From Chamaecyparis obtusa (lineage: Eukaryota; Streptophyta; Pinopsida; Cupressales; Cupressaceae): a DNA stretch of 64,000 nt. Positions 11,389 to 21,829 of the stretch are shown here, piece by piece; the first letter of the stretch is position 1, and each line of letters opens with the position of its first letter. The notes beneath the pieces were generated by a model that saw nothing but the letters and a program-made list of their open reading frames with translations, was not told the origin of the DNA and searched no databases. The DNA lies in assembly GCA_027943335.1 (NCBI GenBank), contig BSBK01000524.1, forward strand, positions 2,083,001 to 2,147,000, read 5' to 3'. The position numbers and the translations under genes were made by a program.

Positions 11389-12358
11389 GATGGGTTTCTC
11401 ATTTCTTTTTCACGTCATAGTTGGAGAATTCAAGAAGAGGCGTGAGCTTTTGAAGAAAGAAGAGGCGTGCAAATTTTGGAGAGAGAAAGAGTTTATAGAG
11501 AGGTGTGAGTTTTTGAGAAGAGAGGTGAGTTCGCAGCGAGTTAGAAAAATCAAAGAGAGTTGTGAAATTTTTGAACAGAAGTAATTCTAAAAACAAATTT
11601 GAAAAATTAGAGAAAGAGGCGTGAAATTTGGAGAGATAAAGTTTCTTTTGGAGAGAGAAGAAGACGTTTTATAGTAAATTTTCAGATTTTCAAGAGGTTT
11701 TTCTTCTCCAAGTTAAAATTATTTCATGGCTGGAAGGAAGAAGTTTTAATTACTTTTTTATTTTGCTAGGCGCCTTCTATGCTTTATTTCTAAAATTTCC
11801 TCACATAATTCTTATGTTATTCTGATTTTGCGGGAAGAAGAATGGCAGAATCCAGAGGATCAAGTTTGTCCAGACAGGCATTGATAAAAAATGAGCTGAA
11901 ATAGTTTTATCCGGAATCCAAGACCATGTCTAAGTGGAAGAAGTTGGTGACACGAATTTGGGTGGCCTCAACATGGGTGAATTTAGCAAAAGAATGTTCG
12001 GCTATAAAGATAATTCCCCCACATTCTTATCCTGGCAGATAGTCAAGAGTGGGATTGTAGCACTAGCAAACTTCCTTCCTGCCATCTAGCATCCTGATCT
12101 GATCATGGAATGTGCAAGACACTATAATCTAGAAGAAAGAACAACTAAAGACTCAGATGGCAGGGAGCTGGCAGACCTCTCTCCACCAGCAATTTTAGAA
12201 GCCTTTGTAATTCCACTATATGAGTCAATGGTGTGGAAAGAAAAAGAACAAGCACTCAAAGTTTATACTTCCGGAGTTGACCATTCTGATGGAGTTATCA
12301 ACCACAAGTGGCTACGGAAGATCAGACCTCACCATTCCAAATTGCCCAGACAATTGGT

Positions 12359-12522
12359 CTAGTTGGATCTTTAGTGGGAATACAGTGATTTGGTGATGAG
12401 GCTAAGTAGAATATTTGGAATTTCACGATCCTACATGTTTGAACCTTGGATGTGGTACTTTATTAAGGAGGCAAGAGAAAGAATCAAGGCTATGGACAGG
12501 GTTGGAAGGATCAAGACAACTT
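12359..12522 (+). repeat. 164-bp direct repeat, left copy
   Basis: CTAGTTGGATCTTTAGTGGG through GATCAAGACAACTT is repeated at 14253-14416 with only a handful of substitutions (for example TGTGGTACTTTATTAAGG against TGTAGTACTTTATTGAGG). Both copies are part of the decayed ORF, and the DNA between them is foreign to it. Confidence 0.9.
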
Positions 12523-14252
12523 TTGGACTAACCTGTTTGTATTTTGTTCCTTATTGGATCCCCTAGCTCGGGGGTGGCCATGAAATGGCCTAGGTTGGGA
12601 GGTGAGCCTCCGTGGTCAACCTCGCACTTACAGGTACCCAGTTGATGCAGAGCTTGTGGATTTATGGACTTAGAGAATTTTCAGTTAGAAATTTTGTTGT
12701 AAAATTTAAATTCAAGTATATGCTTAAAATGGAGATCAGGGTCTCTTTGCATCCCTCCTTCGAGATGTAAACACTATTTTGTGTTTAATGAAAATATGGA
12801 AGTTACAGAATCAATGAATAATTATTGTTGACGATGTTAAAGAAATGGATTATGTTGCAATTTTAAATTTTCTATTTTCTATCAAATAATAGTTTGATAT
12901 TATTGGGAATCTAATAGTCTTGAAGAAACTTTTATGTTCTTAAATAAATATTTAAATTATATAACTTCTTAGTTATTATGTAATTTTCGATTTAAAATAT
13001 TAAATTAGATTGGTTATTATAAGGATTAAGGTATTTCAGATGCATAGCCAACTTTAAACATACTTTATTAGTGACTATTTGTATGGTTGCAAGTAAAAGA
13101 AAATTAATTTACAAAACAAAAAAAACAAAAAAATTAATTGTTTAGAAATTAAAATTATTTTGTACTCAGCATTTTTTTTTTATTTTATGTGAAAATTTAA
13201 AATGTTCAAAATAAAAATTCGTTTCATACAAGATGAGTAGCTTGAATTATAGTACTCTATGATGCTATTAAATTTTTTTAAAAAACTCTCCCTATGGCCC
13301 CTGTTTTTTATTTCAGGCTTTTAAAATTCATACCAGTCATTAAAATAATGTATTAATTTAGTCTTCAAGTTATAATTATAGGCTGTAAAAGAAAGGATAA
13401 CTATATTAAATATATTTAATATAGCGATTAACCTTATCAGCCTTGGGCATTTTTTTTTTTAAAAAGAAGCTAATAATGATTAGTACAAAAAAAAGTTTAT
13501 TTTAAATCCCGCTTGGGATTTCGCGCTAGGCGCTCGCAAAACCTACTCACCATCTATACTAAACATACTTACGCAACTAGGAAATGAAACCCAAATTGGC
13601 ACAAGTCTCTATGAGCATGCAAAACGGTGCAGAGAGAAAACCAAAGATTGGCAACATTGAAGTGTCTAGCAACACCCCAAGGCCAACCATAGAAGTATTG
13701 ACCAAGTTTGGCTGAAAGACAAACTTCATCAACAACTCTAAACAAAGCTACAAGGGTTCCCTAGGCTACTAGCTCCGTTCGGCATGCAAATCGAGACAGT
13801 TGACTAAAAGTCAACCAGTGTTGACTAAAAGTCAACCATGCTCCGAAGTACGTGCAAACAAGCTAAAAAGGTTACCAATGACATAGGGAAAACATGGGCA
13901 CGCAAACTAAGGTGTTTGACCAAGGTTGGACCAAGAGTTGACCAAAAAGTCAACTGTGCCCAAACATGACCTACAAGGTTCTACAAGGGTTAAGAATATA
14001 ACAGGTAATTTTACATGCACGCGAACCGAGGTGATGTCCAAGGTTTGACTAAGTTGACCCAAAAGTCAACTGTGCATGAAAATCGGTCTACAAGTTTAAA
14101 GAGATCATAAAGTCCCTAGGCGAGGGCCGATGATGATATAAGATTAATCGAAAACATTGGAATAGATAATACGGTAAACCTTATTAACCCTAATATCATA
14201 TTCCTATTCAATCGAGTTCCGATTAAAAATTAGGTCAACTAATTATTAAAGA
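12523..14252. mobile_element. 1.7-kb non-coding insert with LTR-like content
   Basis: The segment lies between the two 164-bp repeats and has no ORF. Its first part carries CCCTAGCTCGGGGGTGG, which resembles (on the opposite strand) CCCCCGAGCTAGGAG near 42896 in the solo LTR. The middle, 12800-13500, is AT-rich. The final 600 bp has repeated GTTGAC...GTCAAC pairs. It may be a diverged gypsy LTR or a composite of fragments. No TG...CA termini are evident. Confidence 0.35.
13798..14073 (+). promoter_or_regulatory. Cluster of inverted W-box-like pairs
   Basis: Four copies of GTTGAC(T/C)(A/C)AAA(A)GTCAAC occur near 13799, 13823, 13936 and 14058. Each puts TTGAC on both strands about six bases apart, and single TTGAC cores lie nearby. 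TTGAC(C/T) is the known core of WRKY transcription-factor sites. Regulatory activity here is inference. Confidence 0.4.
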
Positions 14253-14416
14253 CTAGTTGGATCTTTAGTGGGAATACAATGATTTGGTGATGAGGCTAAG
14301 TAGAATATTTGGAATTTCACGATCCTACATGTTTGAACCTTGGATGTAGTACTTTATTGAGGAGGTGAGAGAAAGAATCAAGGCTATGCACAAGGTTGGA
14401 AGGATCAAGACAACTT
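14253..14416 (+). repeat. 164-bp direct repeat, right copy
   Basis: Second copy of the 12359-12522 segment. After it the decayed ORF resumes (DEQLKNLE-like text), while after the left copy the sequence departs from it. The right copy therefore preserves the original junction. Confidence 0.9.
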
Positions 14417-15373
14417 GGACGAGCAGCTCAAAAATCTGGAGTAGTTAGGGACATTATACATGAGCTCATATGTTATATGCATGTTGGCCAAAATGACTAG
14501 ATACAAATGATTGAGATACAAGGGACCCATAGGAAGTGGTCCAAATCAGTTAGAAGTACATGAGTGTTATCCTTTGTTGCACCTCTACAATAGGGAAGAT
14601 TTTGTGAGTCAATGATGTCTTTGCTATGGGCATTGTCAGATCTCTACAAGGCGTCTTTCATATGAGGTTGTCATCTGAAGCAATGAAGTTGGTGGAAAAA
14701 TTCGAATCGTGGTTCATCCAATTCCCAGCTTTCTCTTGCATCAAGATTCAAGGATTCTCTTTTGAGCCATATAGACTTCCAAAGTATCCAACTGACAAAA
14801 TGGTGTTGTTGGAGTCACTAAGCAGTTAACTGCATGACAATTTTTAAAATAAAAGTAGAAATTAGGACTTGAATTCCCAATCACCATGGGAGATACAAAT
14901 GAAATGTGTCCATGCCTACTAGTAGCAAAAAGGTCATCCAATGAATTGCAGTTTTACCATTTAGCACTTCACACAACAAGAATGGATTATGATCCTTTAA
15001 TAAAATTATAGTGATAGCTAGCAGAAAGTATCACCATAGGATGCATCTTGAAGATTTTTGGGCAAATGTTGCTGATGAGTACAAGATTAAGAAGAGGATG
15101 TTTTCTAGGTTGCCACTCAAAATGATCAGAACATGCAAGATCATCCAAGTGTCGGATCAAGTAAAAGAAGATACAAACATGATCCAGCCTAGAACTGAGA
15201 AGGAAAGAGAAATGATCATTCAACCACTTGATTGGTCTAGGCGTGAATTACTAGATCTTGATTTGATATCAAGACTAGTCTTAAAATACATAAATTGGTG
15301 GGTCAAGCATTAAGTCAATAAACTGAAGATGAGTAATGTCCGCCTAAGTTATGACTTAATGGGAGATTAGGAG

Positions 15374-15850
15374 TTGCAGAATGATAGACATAGGCAGTCA
15401 TCAGAAGCTAGAACTGAAGAAGAAGAAATCCCATCAGAAAATATTGGGCGAGAAAAGGGAAAGAGTGCTACCCAAGATATGCAACCAAGGAAGGGGTCAG
15501 ATGCGCCAAGTGAGAATCCTCTGCAAAAGAGGCAAAGGCCGGATGTGGCACTAGCATCACCAAGCAGAACCTTGAACTCACAAGAAATTGATTCTTTTTC
15601 AATGGAAGAGGTTGGAACCAGTGGAAGAAGATGGTCACTGGAAAGTCAGGTTGCTATGCCAGTACAAGATAGGCAAAGCATCAATGCCTGTCAAGAATTC
15701 GTCCAACAAGGAAATCAGGAACCTACTACAGAGGAACACATCAACACGATGTTAGGTGAAGGTTTGGGAGAGGCAAAAATTCCTATTACAAAGGCATAAA
15801 TTCCTACAACAGAGGTAGAAATTCATATCACAGAGGCAGGAAGTCCCATC
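15374..15850 (+). pseudogene. Hydrophilic acidic ORF, C-terminal part of the unknown element
   Basis: An open stretch of about 140 codons runs from 15374 to 15799, rich in E, S, Q and R (EARTEEEEIPSENIGREKGK at its start). Beyond the stop, the same composition continues with a short repeated peptide (IPITKA, IPTTEV, IHITEA, SPIAEE). No domain is recognised. It follows the decayed ORF closely and is on the same strand, so it is probably its low-complexity C-terminal half. A final piece of coding-like text follows the interrupting LTR at 17320-17465 (VADYIVAVPSISRVDYVLKN). Confidence 0.4.
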
Positions 15851-15941
15851 GCAGAAGAAATCAATGAAGAGATGGTACATTCTGTCAATTATCTGAATTT
15901 TGATTGTTTTTGCAGGGTTTGTGTATTTTGTCTCTTTGAGA

Positions 15942-15992
15942 ATATATATATATATATATATATATATAGATAGATAGATATATATAGATATA
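15942..15992. repeat. (TA)n/(GATA)n microsatellite
   Basis: A pure TA run followed by TAGA/TATAGA units, immediately left of the minus-strand LTR. Confidence 0.9.
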
Positions 15993-16005
15993 TTTGCAAT
16001 TAATT

Positions 16006-17308
16006 GACAATGCATAAAACAAATCTAACCCTTGCAAGATACTGGCAGAAATTTATCTTTTATTCAATCAATTGATAACAACATAGCAACATTTGCAATT
16101 ATTGAAAATTAAGAAATGAAATTTTCCATTAACCATGAACCTAGATGCAAACACAACTTATAGAAAACACCAGTTTTGCTTCAGATTATCACACCATACT
16201 GAAATACTCTTGGACGCCACTCCTCATGACAATTGAGGACCCCAAATAAGCATGCAATTGTTCCTCAGAGCTGGACGTCTAACTTTATGACTCGCATGGG
16301 CTGTAATGCTGGAACAGCTGCCTCAAATTCATCACCAATTCTGTCTGAAGGCTGCGATTCAATCACTGATAGCCGCCTATGGAATAGTTCTGCAATTACC
16401 CTCTAAATTAGCCTGCAACTATCAATTTCCTCTCACAAATTAAGCACAAATGTAGCTCTGATATAAGCCACTCTCTATAGCAGATTTCAATGTTTATTTC
16501 AACACCTCAAATGCTGAATCATTGAAGAAGACAGCGTCTCTCCAATTGCAGAAACCCTTGGAAGTCGCACCAATTCCCCAAGAAGAAACTCATGCCAAAC
16601 AATGTCAAGAGATCAATTCCTAATGAAGTCAACTTTGTCTCTTGTCCTTTTTATACTTCTCACACCAAACGCTTGCTTTTGTGTTTTTTTAAACATTAAA
16701 AATATTTGCTTTTCATGTGCTCACATTAACTTAGGAAATTAATAATTATTTGGTTTCCTTTTAATAAATGTCATTTGAAAGCACATAACTTAAAGTCATT
16801 TGGCCCCTTTTTATTTAAATGACTTTATAAATTGACTTTATAATAACTTTATCATTAATAAAACGGCTTTATTAATCATCAAATAATACCAATGCGCTCA
16901 ATAAAGTCATTTCACTAAGCCAACTGACGAATAAGTGAACTACTCTGTAGACCATGAGTTCAGGGGCCCTGCCAGATATAGTTACTCCTCAACATTGAAT
17001 TACTATAAATAGTAAGTCCCTGAATAACTGCTCCAATCAGCGGTGCCGAATCTCAACACTGCCCCCAACCTGTTCAGGCGCCCTACTAAAGATAGAAATC
17101 CTGACTTTCCTGAAATAGACACTTACTATAAATAATGTGTCAAACTGAACCAAACAAAGAGCAATCCTGAAGTCTCATGTCCTCTTAAATGGGAATTGAC
17201 CTCCAGTTCTGCCAGCTGAGACCCTCCAACCATATGACTTAGCCTAAAAGGGTCATTGATAGGCTAATTCAAACCACAAACCATGTAATCTCAACAGGGG
17301 ACATTACA
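16006..17308 (-). mobile_element. Gypsy-type LTR, minus strand, same family as 5004-5972
   Basis: The right edge GGGGACATTACA reads TGTAATGTCCCC on the minus strand. Shared blocks with the 5004-5972 copy include TACTATAAATAGTAAGTCC, GAGCAATCCTGAA, TTCTGCCA and TTAGCCTA. A minus-strand TATAAAAAGG near 16656-16647 lies about 650 bp from the LTR start, as in the other copy. TAATTG occurs on both sides (16001-16006 and 17309-17314) and may be the remains of a target duplication, though the left terminus is not a clean CA on the minus strand. The LTR interrupts the decayed ORF of the surrounding element. Confidence 0.6.
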
Positions 17309-17499
17309 TAATTGGGCTCGCAGAAGGGATGGATGTGGTAAAAAATAGTATTGGTACCAAGGTGGCTGATTACATTGTCGCGGTCCCCTCTATTTCAAGA
17401 GTTGATTATGTGTTGAAGAACTTTGAAGACCTCCCAATTTCCCAAAAATTCAAGAGTCTTTTAGACCGAAATGAGTAGAAGAGGAGTTTTTTTTTTTTA

Positions 17500-18960
17500 A
17501 TATGGAAAAAACGATGTTATCTTTTGTTGTGAGTCCAGGTTAGGTGAATACTCTGCAAAACTAGGCTATCTAATTCAACAAGCAAAGTAGAGGATTTCCA
17601 ATTGGTTGGTGTGGGCTTTGGCATCCTATAAATCCGCCTAAGGCTGGCTCTTTCTTGTGGACGATGATGTAAAAGCACATCTTGATTGGTAAAATGTTGT
17701 GGTCCCTTGGCATTCAGGACCAAAATCGATGCTTTATTTGTAAGGAAGATGCAGAAACGGTGAATCGTCTTTTGGTGGAATGTACCTTTGCCTCCCAATG
17801 TTGGGATTCGGTGCAGGTTAAGTTGGGTTGGAAGGGCCTGGGACAAAATGACATTGTGAAACTCATCCAAAGTTGGCCAAGGCTGAACAGAAATTTATGG
17901 GCAGATTTGTAGTGGTCTACTGCTTCAATGGTGGTCTAACATTTATGAAAGGAGCTGAATGGGAGAGTGTTCTGCAATGAGGAAAGAGAGATAGGGCAAC
18001 TTATTCAAAGGATTGAGGCTGGCTTGTGCAAATTGATGAATGCCAAATTACAGGCCTTTGTGGAGGGCAAATTCACTGCTTGGGACTGGGACAACATTAT
18101 TTGCAACCACTGGCCTCAACTGAAGGTGCCAAAAGAGATGAAATCAGTCAATAAGAAGGTGGATTGGGAGCGGACAAAGTGGCTTGCCCTCCTTCTGGGA
18201 GGTTGAAGATCAACTTCCACGGAGCCTCAAAAGATAATCCTAGCCCGGCGGGTATTGGGTGTTGTTAAGGGATGAGAATGGAAGGACGATATGGGCGAAT
18301 TTGAGGAAAATAGGTCGGGCCACCAACAATGAGGCTGCATTAGAAGCTCTAGCAAGAGGGCTATGGATGTGCAGAACTAAAGGTCTGGATATGCCTGACA
18401 TTGAGGGGTATTCTCTCATTAGCATAAGTGCGATGAAAGCAGAGGAGATACTGAATTGGAAGTTGCGAGGATGGATAAAGAGGATCTGGGAATGATTGGA
18501 TAGTTTGGTGGATTTTTCAATAAAGCATGTTTTTCGAGAGGCCAATAGTGTGGCTGATTTCTAGCAAATCAGGGCGTGATCCAAGAGGAGTTAGAGCAGA
18601 TTGAGTATTGGTCTGCACGTTGGGAAGAAGTGCAAGATGTAATCAAAAAAGACTAAGACAAATGTCAGATGCACAAGATTAGATGGTTGCCACAATCATG
18701 TATGAAGCAGTCTAGACTTGACTAAAGATGGTCAGGGAGCAGATTTTTGGTAGTATGGAATCTATGGATTACCTCGAGATTTTTTGGTGTTGACTACTTG
18801 TCTTTTCGAGCTATATTTATCCAGCTGAAGGTTTCTTGGTGTTGCAGCTTCTTATCTTGATCTGATGTTGGTTTCAAGCCCATTGCTGAGTGGATGCATT
18901 CTAGTGTTAGTTGCAGGTGCGAGGAGGAATGGCTTCTGTAGACAGCACCAAAGTTATACA
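17500..18960 (+). pseudogene. LINE (L1-type) 3' fragment: zf-RVT and RNase H
   Basis: A 5'-truncated LINE. Around 17540-17912 the frames carry GEYSAKLGY.., KEDAETVNRLLVECTFASQC and W...LGW, which match the zinc-binding domain downstream of plant LINE reverse transcriptase (C-x2-C, H/R-LL-C-x5-W). At 18200-18560 two frames together give an RNase H-like domain (INFHGASKDNPSPAGIG, then NNEAALEALARGL, and HVFREANSVADF near the end). Several stops and at least two frameshifts are present. The 3' region runs to about 19138 and passes straight into a TA-rich microsatellite that may have grown from its tail. Confidence 0.75.
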
Positions 18961-19138
18961 GAGAAAGTTTAGAACAAAGAGATTTGGCTCATTTTGTTAA
19001 TTTTGTAAGTGTATTTGGAGACTTGGTTTACACACAAGTCAAGAAGATGCATGTATTGGTGGATGGGATGATGACCATTTTGCATGATGTAATATAACTA
19101 TTTTCTCAACTAACATAGGGAGCTAGCCCCTTAGGTAG

Positions 19139-19620
19139 TGTGTGTATATATATTTATATTTATACTTAAAATATATATAATATATGTGAATACATATATT
19201 TAGGTGTGTATATATATAAATATATACATATATACACATATGTGTATAATACGTACATACATATTATATGTATGTACGTATTATACACATACATATACAT
19301 ATATAGTGTATATACATATAATATGTGTATACATATAATATGTATGTACATATATACATTATATGAATATATGTACATATATATTATATGTATATATTAT
19401 TATATAGTATATACATATAAATATAACTATGTGTGCATATACATACATATATGTTATATTTATAAGTATATTAAAATGTGTGTGTGTACATACATGCATA
19501 CAGACACACACACATACATGTGTGTGTATATAAATATATATATGTATATATACATTTATGCCTACATATATATATACATATATAGACATGTGTATACGTA
19601 TAATATACATATATTTAGAA
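19139..19620. repeat. TATATAC/TATG-rich microsatellite, about 480 bp
   Basis: Long irregular run of (TATATACA)n, (TATG)n and (ACAC)n-type units with many self-complementary stretches. It directly follows the LINE 3' end. The open frames on both strands (Tyr/Ile/Met-rich translations) are artefacts of the repeat. Confidence 0.9.
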
Positions 19621-20590
19621 GAATGAAAACAAAGAAAGAGAGTAAATTTGTAAAATAAAAAATAAAGAGAGAAAAACCTCTCCATTTCAAAAAACATAAT
19701 CTTTGCAATGAATGGGCTCTTGTACATATGTAGTAATAGCAACCCAACCACTTTGGAACCTTCAACTATTAATCTTCAGCTCTACTTATGTAGAGACAAG
19801 CAAAATTGAAAGTTCAACAAGTGCATTAGGTTTGTGTTCCAAATATTAAATATGGTAAAATGAGTTTGTTGTAAGGTTTCAAAGTGTTCGGAGGTCACTC
19901 TTTAGTGTTAAGGAGCCATATTATTAGGTTCAATAGTCAATCTAGGAGGAAAAAGAAAAAGAAAATCTTTATTTTTGGCCCACTTCAGCCCGGGTCCTGC
20001 AAAACAGACCTAGCTAAACCTGTATCTGTTTTGTAGAGCCCCACAAGAAATCTGGATAGGGTTCAAATTGGAGCCAGATCCAAGGGTTTTCAACGGAAAA
20101 CCAGTAACCTAGATCAATCAATTGTCTTCTCAATTTTTTATATTTCTAAGATAATGCATATGGTACAGCTGAACCCAGCCCTACCAAACCTTGGAAAAAA
20201 CACCGAACCCAAGCCCAATTGGCAACATACATTTATTTCTTCCAAAAAAGAATACAACAGTACTCCCTTTAAATATTAGAGACTTCGGAAAACTTTGAGA
20301 GCAAACCAAGCATTCTCGGCATTCAAAGTAGAAAAAATCCTAGAAATTGTACATTTTGGTCTTCAAAATTACACAGCCTCAAAGGAATATGAATAATACA
20401 TAATTTATGTGAAAACTGATTTTAAGTTTTGATAATATGTCACAAGTGTTTTGTCCTATTTCAACAACCTTGTTAATTTTTCTCTGTACTAGATATTATT
20501 TTAGCTTTGTTTTCCTTTTTTATTCATTTGGTTTGTTTTGGGCGGTTTTAACCCTGTCGACTATCAACTATCCTCCATGGAAGGCCTGTA
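19621..20590. other. No gene seen
   Basis: About 1 kb of AT-rich sequence. I see no ORF with recognisable content, no LTR edge and no repeat of note. Confidence 0.5.
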
Positions 20591-20797
20591 AGAACAGGTG
20601 ACGCGTTTGTTTTCTTGCCTTGTGGCTGTTGACCCCTAACATATTTCTAGCAAAAAGGCAGCAGAGTTTTTTTATTTTTCCCACTACAGTGTGCATGAAG
20701 AGGTGAGGCGTCTGTTTTCTTTCCTTGTGGCTGCTGACCCTGAAGCGTTTGTACCAAAGAAAAAGCAGATTTTGTAATGTTTCCCAATACAGTGATC
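20591..20797. repeat. Diverged tandem duplication, about 105 bp
   Basis: Two related units follow one another. Both have GAACAGGTGACGCG or AAGAGGTGAGGCG, then T(T/C)TGTTTTCTT(G/T)CCTTGTGGCTG and TGACCC, then an AAAGGCAGCAGAG / AAAAGCAGATT segment and a TTTTTCCCACTACAGTG / GTTTCCCAATACAGTG end. On the minus strand each unit is preceded by a pyrimidine-rich AG, so they could be duplicated exon-like pieces, but no frame confirms this. Confidence 0.6.
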
Positions 20798-21207
20798 TTT
20801 ATGGCTGAGTTGCCTGCCCCTAGGTTTCAAGTATTTGGGTATAGGTATACACCAGAAATGTCAATAGTGCTTGATAAGTTAGCTATGCACGAACAAGATT
20901 TCATTACCCTAGTGAACACGTAACTGATCAACACATAAAACAGCCTGAGATTGCGATTCTTGCTTACACAAATTAGATTGAATCCAATAATTAGAAAACC
21001 GTTTGAAGGGATCGCCAATTCAATTGTAAAGACCATACAATCATACAGCCCAAAAAAAATGACTCTAACGGCACAATTTATTAAATTCATTAGCATAATA
21101 TGTCCTATTTTTAGAATGCGCCTAGATTTGAATTCATTGATTTCAACCAAAAAGAACGTAGCCAAATTAAAACAATGTCGTTTAACAGTTGGGAGCTGCT
21201 TACATAC

Positions 21208-21540
21208 CTTCAACGCATCTTTTATGTGGTTATGATCCATAAGATAGTGTGCTACTACCCAGTACTGTATCGGGTCCCTGCCTTCTGAGTCTTTAAGAAT
21301 TTTGAAAGGAGACATCCCTTGCTTGAGCAGTTGCAATACCTTCGCCTTCCTTCTCTTTGCAGACAGTTTTTTCAGATCAGCATGTTGGTCAATTAGCAAT
21401 TGGACAGAGCTAATTTCTGCTCTGGCTGAGAGACTGACTCTCATTCTCCTTGACCTAAGGATAATGTGTGTATTGTCTCTTCTCAGTCCCTGTGATACCC
21501 AAATTCTATCACCGTGAACTGCAACCGCAACACCACCCAT
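21208..21540 (-). CDS. Candidate first coding exon of a host gene, unknown product
   Basis: An ATG at 21540 (minus) opens 111 codons that end exactly at AAG|GTATGT, a consensus plant 5' splice site (exon end 21208, phase 0). The peptide begins MGGVAVAVHGDRIWVSQGLR. It has a basic, Ser/Arg-rich first 40 residues that could be an organelle-targeting presequence, then a helical part (QLLIDQHADLKKLSAKRRKA, LLKQGMSPFKIL, YWVVAHYLMDHNHIKDALK) resembling helical-repeat (TPR/PPR-like) packing, though no consensus repeat is proven. The frame stays open past the donor to 20827 but loses its protein-like character there, as expected of an intron. I cannot name the family. Further exons were not located; the gene may continue to the left or be a fragment. 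Confidence 0.45.
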
Positions 21541-21829
21541 CTTGGTTCTCTGATAATTGTAAAAACATCTGAATAATCTAGTGTTGTTAATAATCCAGAT
21601 GGAATTTGGTATAACGTCAAAAATCTCTCTAGTAAGTAAAAATCTCTCTAGTAAGAAAAAATCTCCTACTATAAGTTACAGGATAAAACGAGAACGAATT
21701 AGCGAAGCCATGCATTCTCTCGAGTTTCAAATGCTCTGCAGATCTTGTAATTTGTCGATAAGGATGCCATTATTAGTATTTGCCTGTACGCTAAGTACTA
21801 TTGTATTCGTTTTTGAGTAACTAGTGATT

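Larger units (their letters stand above)
11843..15313 (+). pseudogene. Decayed long retroelement ORF, unknown protein
   Basis: An ATG at 11843 opens a peptide beginning MAESRGSSLSRQALIK. Further coding-like pieces follow in shifting frames: 12105-12358 (HYNLEER.., WKEKEQAL, INHKWLRKIRPHH), 14253-14830 (FGISRSYMFEPWM, YECYPLLHL-like text, FEPYRLPKYPTDKM) and 15011-15313 (HHRMHLEDFWANVADEYKIK, then EKEREMIIQPLDWSRREL). The pieces read as one hydrophilic protein interrupted by stops, frameshifts and the foreign segment 12523-14252. I recognise no RT, integrase, protease or zinc knuckle. Position downstream of a TATA-bearing LTR-like region suggests the first or only ORF of a large retroelement. 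Function is unknown. Confidence 0.5.

Noticed and set aside
15752..16015. Minus-strand frame with Ile/Tyr repeats
   Set aside because: It reads through the (TA)n/(GATA)n microsatellite and the LTR edge.
19166..19765. Long open frames on both strands rich in Tyr, Ile and Met
   Set aside because: They fall in a TATATAC/TATG microsatellite; repeats with few stops create open frames on both strands.
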